A stretch of DNA of 14,508 bases, from NCBI GenBank assembly GCA_003167475.1, contig PMTB01000061.1:1-14508 (forward strand), read 5' to 3'. Below are positions 13,627-14,508 of the stretch, piece by piece. How positions within the stretch are numbered: position 1 is the stretch's first letter; every line of letters begins with the position of its first letter. The notes under the pieces are model-generated. The model saw only the letters and a program-made list of their open reading frames with translations. It was not told where the DNA came from and made no database searches. Origin of the DNA: a candidate division FCPU426 bacterium (GTDB taxonomy: Bacteria; Oederibacteriota; PGYV01; Palsa-1178). Made by a program: the position numbers and the translations under genes.

Positions 13627-14508
13627 GCGCGGAAATATCCCGGTTTTTTGTTTCTTGCTGGCGGTTTTTGCCGCTGTTTCACGCCTTACCGCCGACAGTT
13701 CCGTAAGCGCTGATTTTTTGCTTGTGGAACCGCATGCGAGGACAGCGGCCATGGCCAATTCATTTGCCGCTGTTGCAGACGATTCGAATTCCATCCTTTT
13801 CAACCCCGCGGGGCTTGCGCGAAGCCGCGGGCCGTCAATGTCATTTACCCACTTTTCGTCATTTGCGAACACAAATTATGAATATATTGATTTTGTCAAA
13901 CCCGTTGGAAAATGGGCATATGGCGGAAGCCTGCTTTATGATTCCACCGGGAACTTTGACTGGATAGACAGCGCCGGCAGCGACAGGGGGGCGGTCGAAA
14001 ATTATGACTTTGTGGCCACTGCCGCGGCCGCGTATCCGGTACTTTCATGGCTGTCCGGGGGCGTTTGCATGAAGTATTTCCAAAGCTGCATATATACGTT
14101 TACCAAATACGGGGCGGCATTTGACGCCGGGATACTCGCAAGGGTCAAGGATAAAGAACCGGAGGTTGATTTGGGATGCGTCCTGCAAAACATAGGGTGG
14201 CAAAGCGCCTATATAACAAAGCCGGAAGCCCTTCCAATCAACCTTAAAACCGGGATAGGATTTAAATTCAAGGCGCTGGACTTTTGCAGGATATCGGCGG
14301 ATATCGACGTAAATAAAAAAGTGCTGCTGGATGAATATGCCGATATAGGCGCGGGAGTTGAATTTAAATTTTTTGAGTCCATGTTTTTGCGCGCCGGATA
14401 TGGATTCAAGCATGAAGGAAATACCGTGTCATTGGGGGCCGGGGCGGTGTTATTGAAATTATTTGAAATATCGTATGCGTTAGTAAGGATTGAGGAAATG
14501 GGGGCGGT
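13619..14508 (+). CDS. PorV/PorQ (UPF0164)-like outer-membrane beta-barrel protein, 3' end missing
   Basis: The frame stays open to the window end (296 full codons). A signal peptide is visible: basic start MLRRGN, hydrophobic core 8-20, probable cleavage after A25 (RLTA). Just after it comes the family hallmark HARTAAMANSFAAVADDSNS and ILFNPAGLARS (39-68), shared by PorV/PorQ, UPF0164 and related FadL-like proteins. The rest shows alternating hydrophobic/polar strands with aromatic ends (WAYGGSLLYDSTG, FLRAGYGFKHEG, VSLGAGAVLL), as expected for a beta-barrel. In Bacteroidota PorV carries type IX cargo on the surface; in other phyla these proteins are less studied. ATG 13619 has no clear ribosome site and lies 30 bp after the FlgD-domain gene, so it is probably expressed with the sigma cluster. 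A FadL-type transporter is the main alternative. Confidence 0.85.
   Translation, partial: MLRRGNIPVFCFLLAVFAAVSRLTADSSVSADFLLVEPHARTAAMANSFAAVADDSNSILFNPAGLARSRGPSMSFTHFSSFANTNYEYIDFVKPVGKWAYGGSLLYDSTGNFDWIDSAGSDRGAVENYDFVATAAAAYPVLSWLSGGVCMKYFQSCIYTFTKYGAAFDAGILARVKDKEPEVDLGCVLQNIGWQSAYITKPEALPINLKTGIGFKFKALDFCRISADIDVNKKVLLDEYADIGAGVEFKFFESMFLRAGYGFKHEGNTVSLGAGAVLLKLFEISYALVRIEEMGA

Noticed and set aside
13722..13967. 81-codon plus-strand frame inside the PorV-like gene
   Set aside because: It is a shifted frame of a gene with a clear signal peptide and family motif.

Overview
The window looks like a piece of a bacterial chromosome from a Gram-negative-type (diderm) organism. Eleven complete genes and two genes cut by the window edges all lie on the + strand, and most are ordinary housekeeping or envelope genes with clear Shine-Dalgarno sites. 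The diderm reading rests on a PorV-like outer-membrane beta-barrel protein with a signal peptide, an exported MsrAB and a membrane-anchored FlgD-like protein. The gene mix (PorV-like protein, FlgD-like Ig domain, bactofilin with an M23 peptidase) and the many short palindromic intergenic repeats recall uncultivated lineages such as Elusimicrobiota, Goldbacteria or Firestonebacteria. This placement is a guess from gene style, not a result.

Layout: (1) 2-1495 is the C-terminal part of a NodB-type polysaccharide deacetylase fused to an alpha/beta-hydrolase-like domain. (2) 1560-2260 is a very AT-rich island with one unrecognised four-helix membrane protein. (3) 2261-6925 holds gpmI (cofactor-independent phosphoglycerate mutase, followed by a clear terminator), an exported msrAB fusion, gpmA (the unrelated cofactor-dependent phosphoglycerate mutase) and xth (exonuclease III family). 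(4) 6926-7313 is a gene-free stretch with several inverted repeats, ending in a consensus sigma-70 promoter. (5) 7314-9061 is a probable operon: an unknown 105-aa protein, a membrane-anchored M23 peptidase and a bactofilin, fitting a cell-wall-shaping module. (6) 9272-11827 holds gltX and a TM1586-like nitroreductase. (7) 12071-14508 is a tight cluster of an ECF sigma factor, a single-pass protein placed as its anti-sigma factor but carrying a periplasmic FlgD-like Ig domain, and a PorV-like outer-membrane protein cut by the window end.

The most unusual content is intergenic. Three elements (4997-5134, 6015-6135, 10797-10970) share 9-bp terminal inverted repeats TGTAGTCGC/GCGACTACA and a GC-rich hairpin, and one stem base pair has changed in a compensatory way (G-C to A-T). 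Two single hairpins (1520-1558, 10732-10770) share the same framing, GTAG in front and a GCGGG-like tail with a T-run behind. Other palindromes lie behind the bactofilin gene, behind xth and across the nitroreductase stop codon.

The most interesting protein-level idea is the sigma / FlgD-domain / PorV cluster. It may be a surface-secretion stress or load sensor in which the periplasmic domain of the anti-sigma factor resembles the C-terminal domains of PorV clients. This is inference only.
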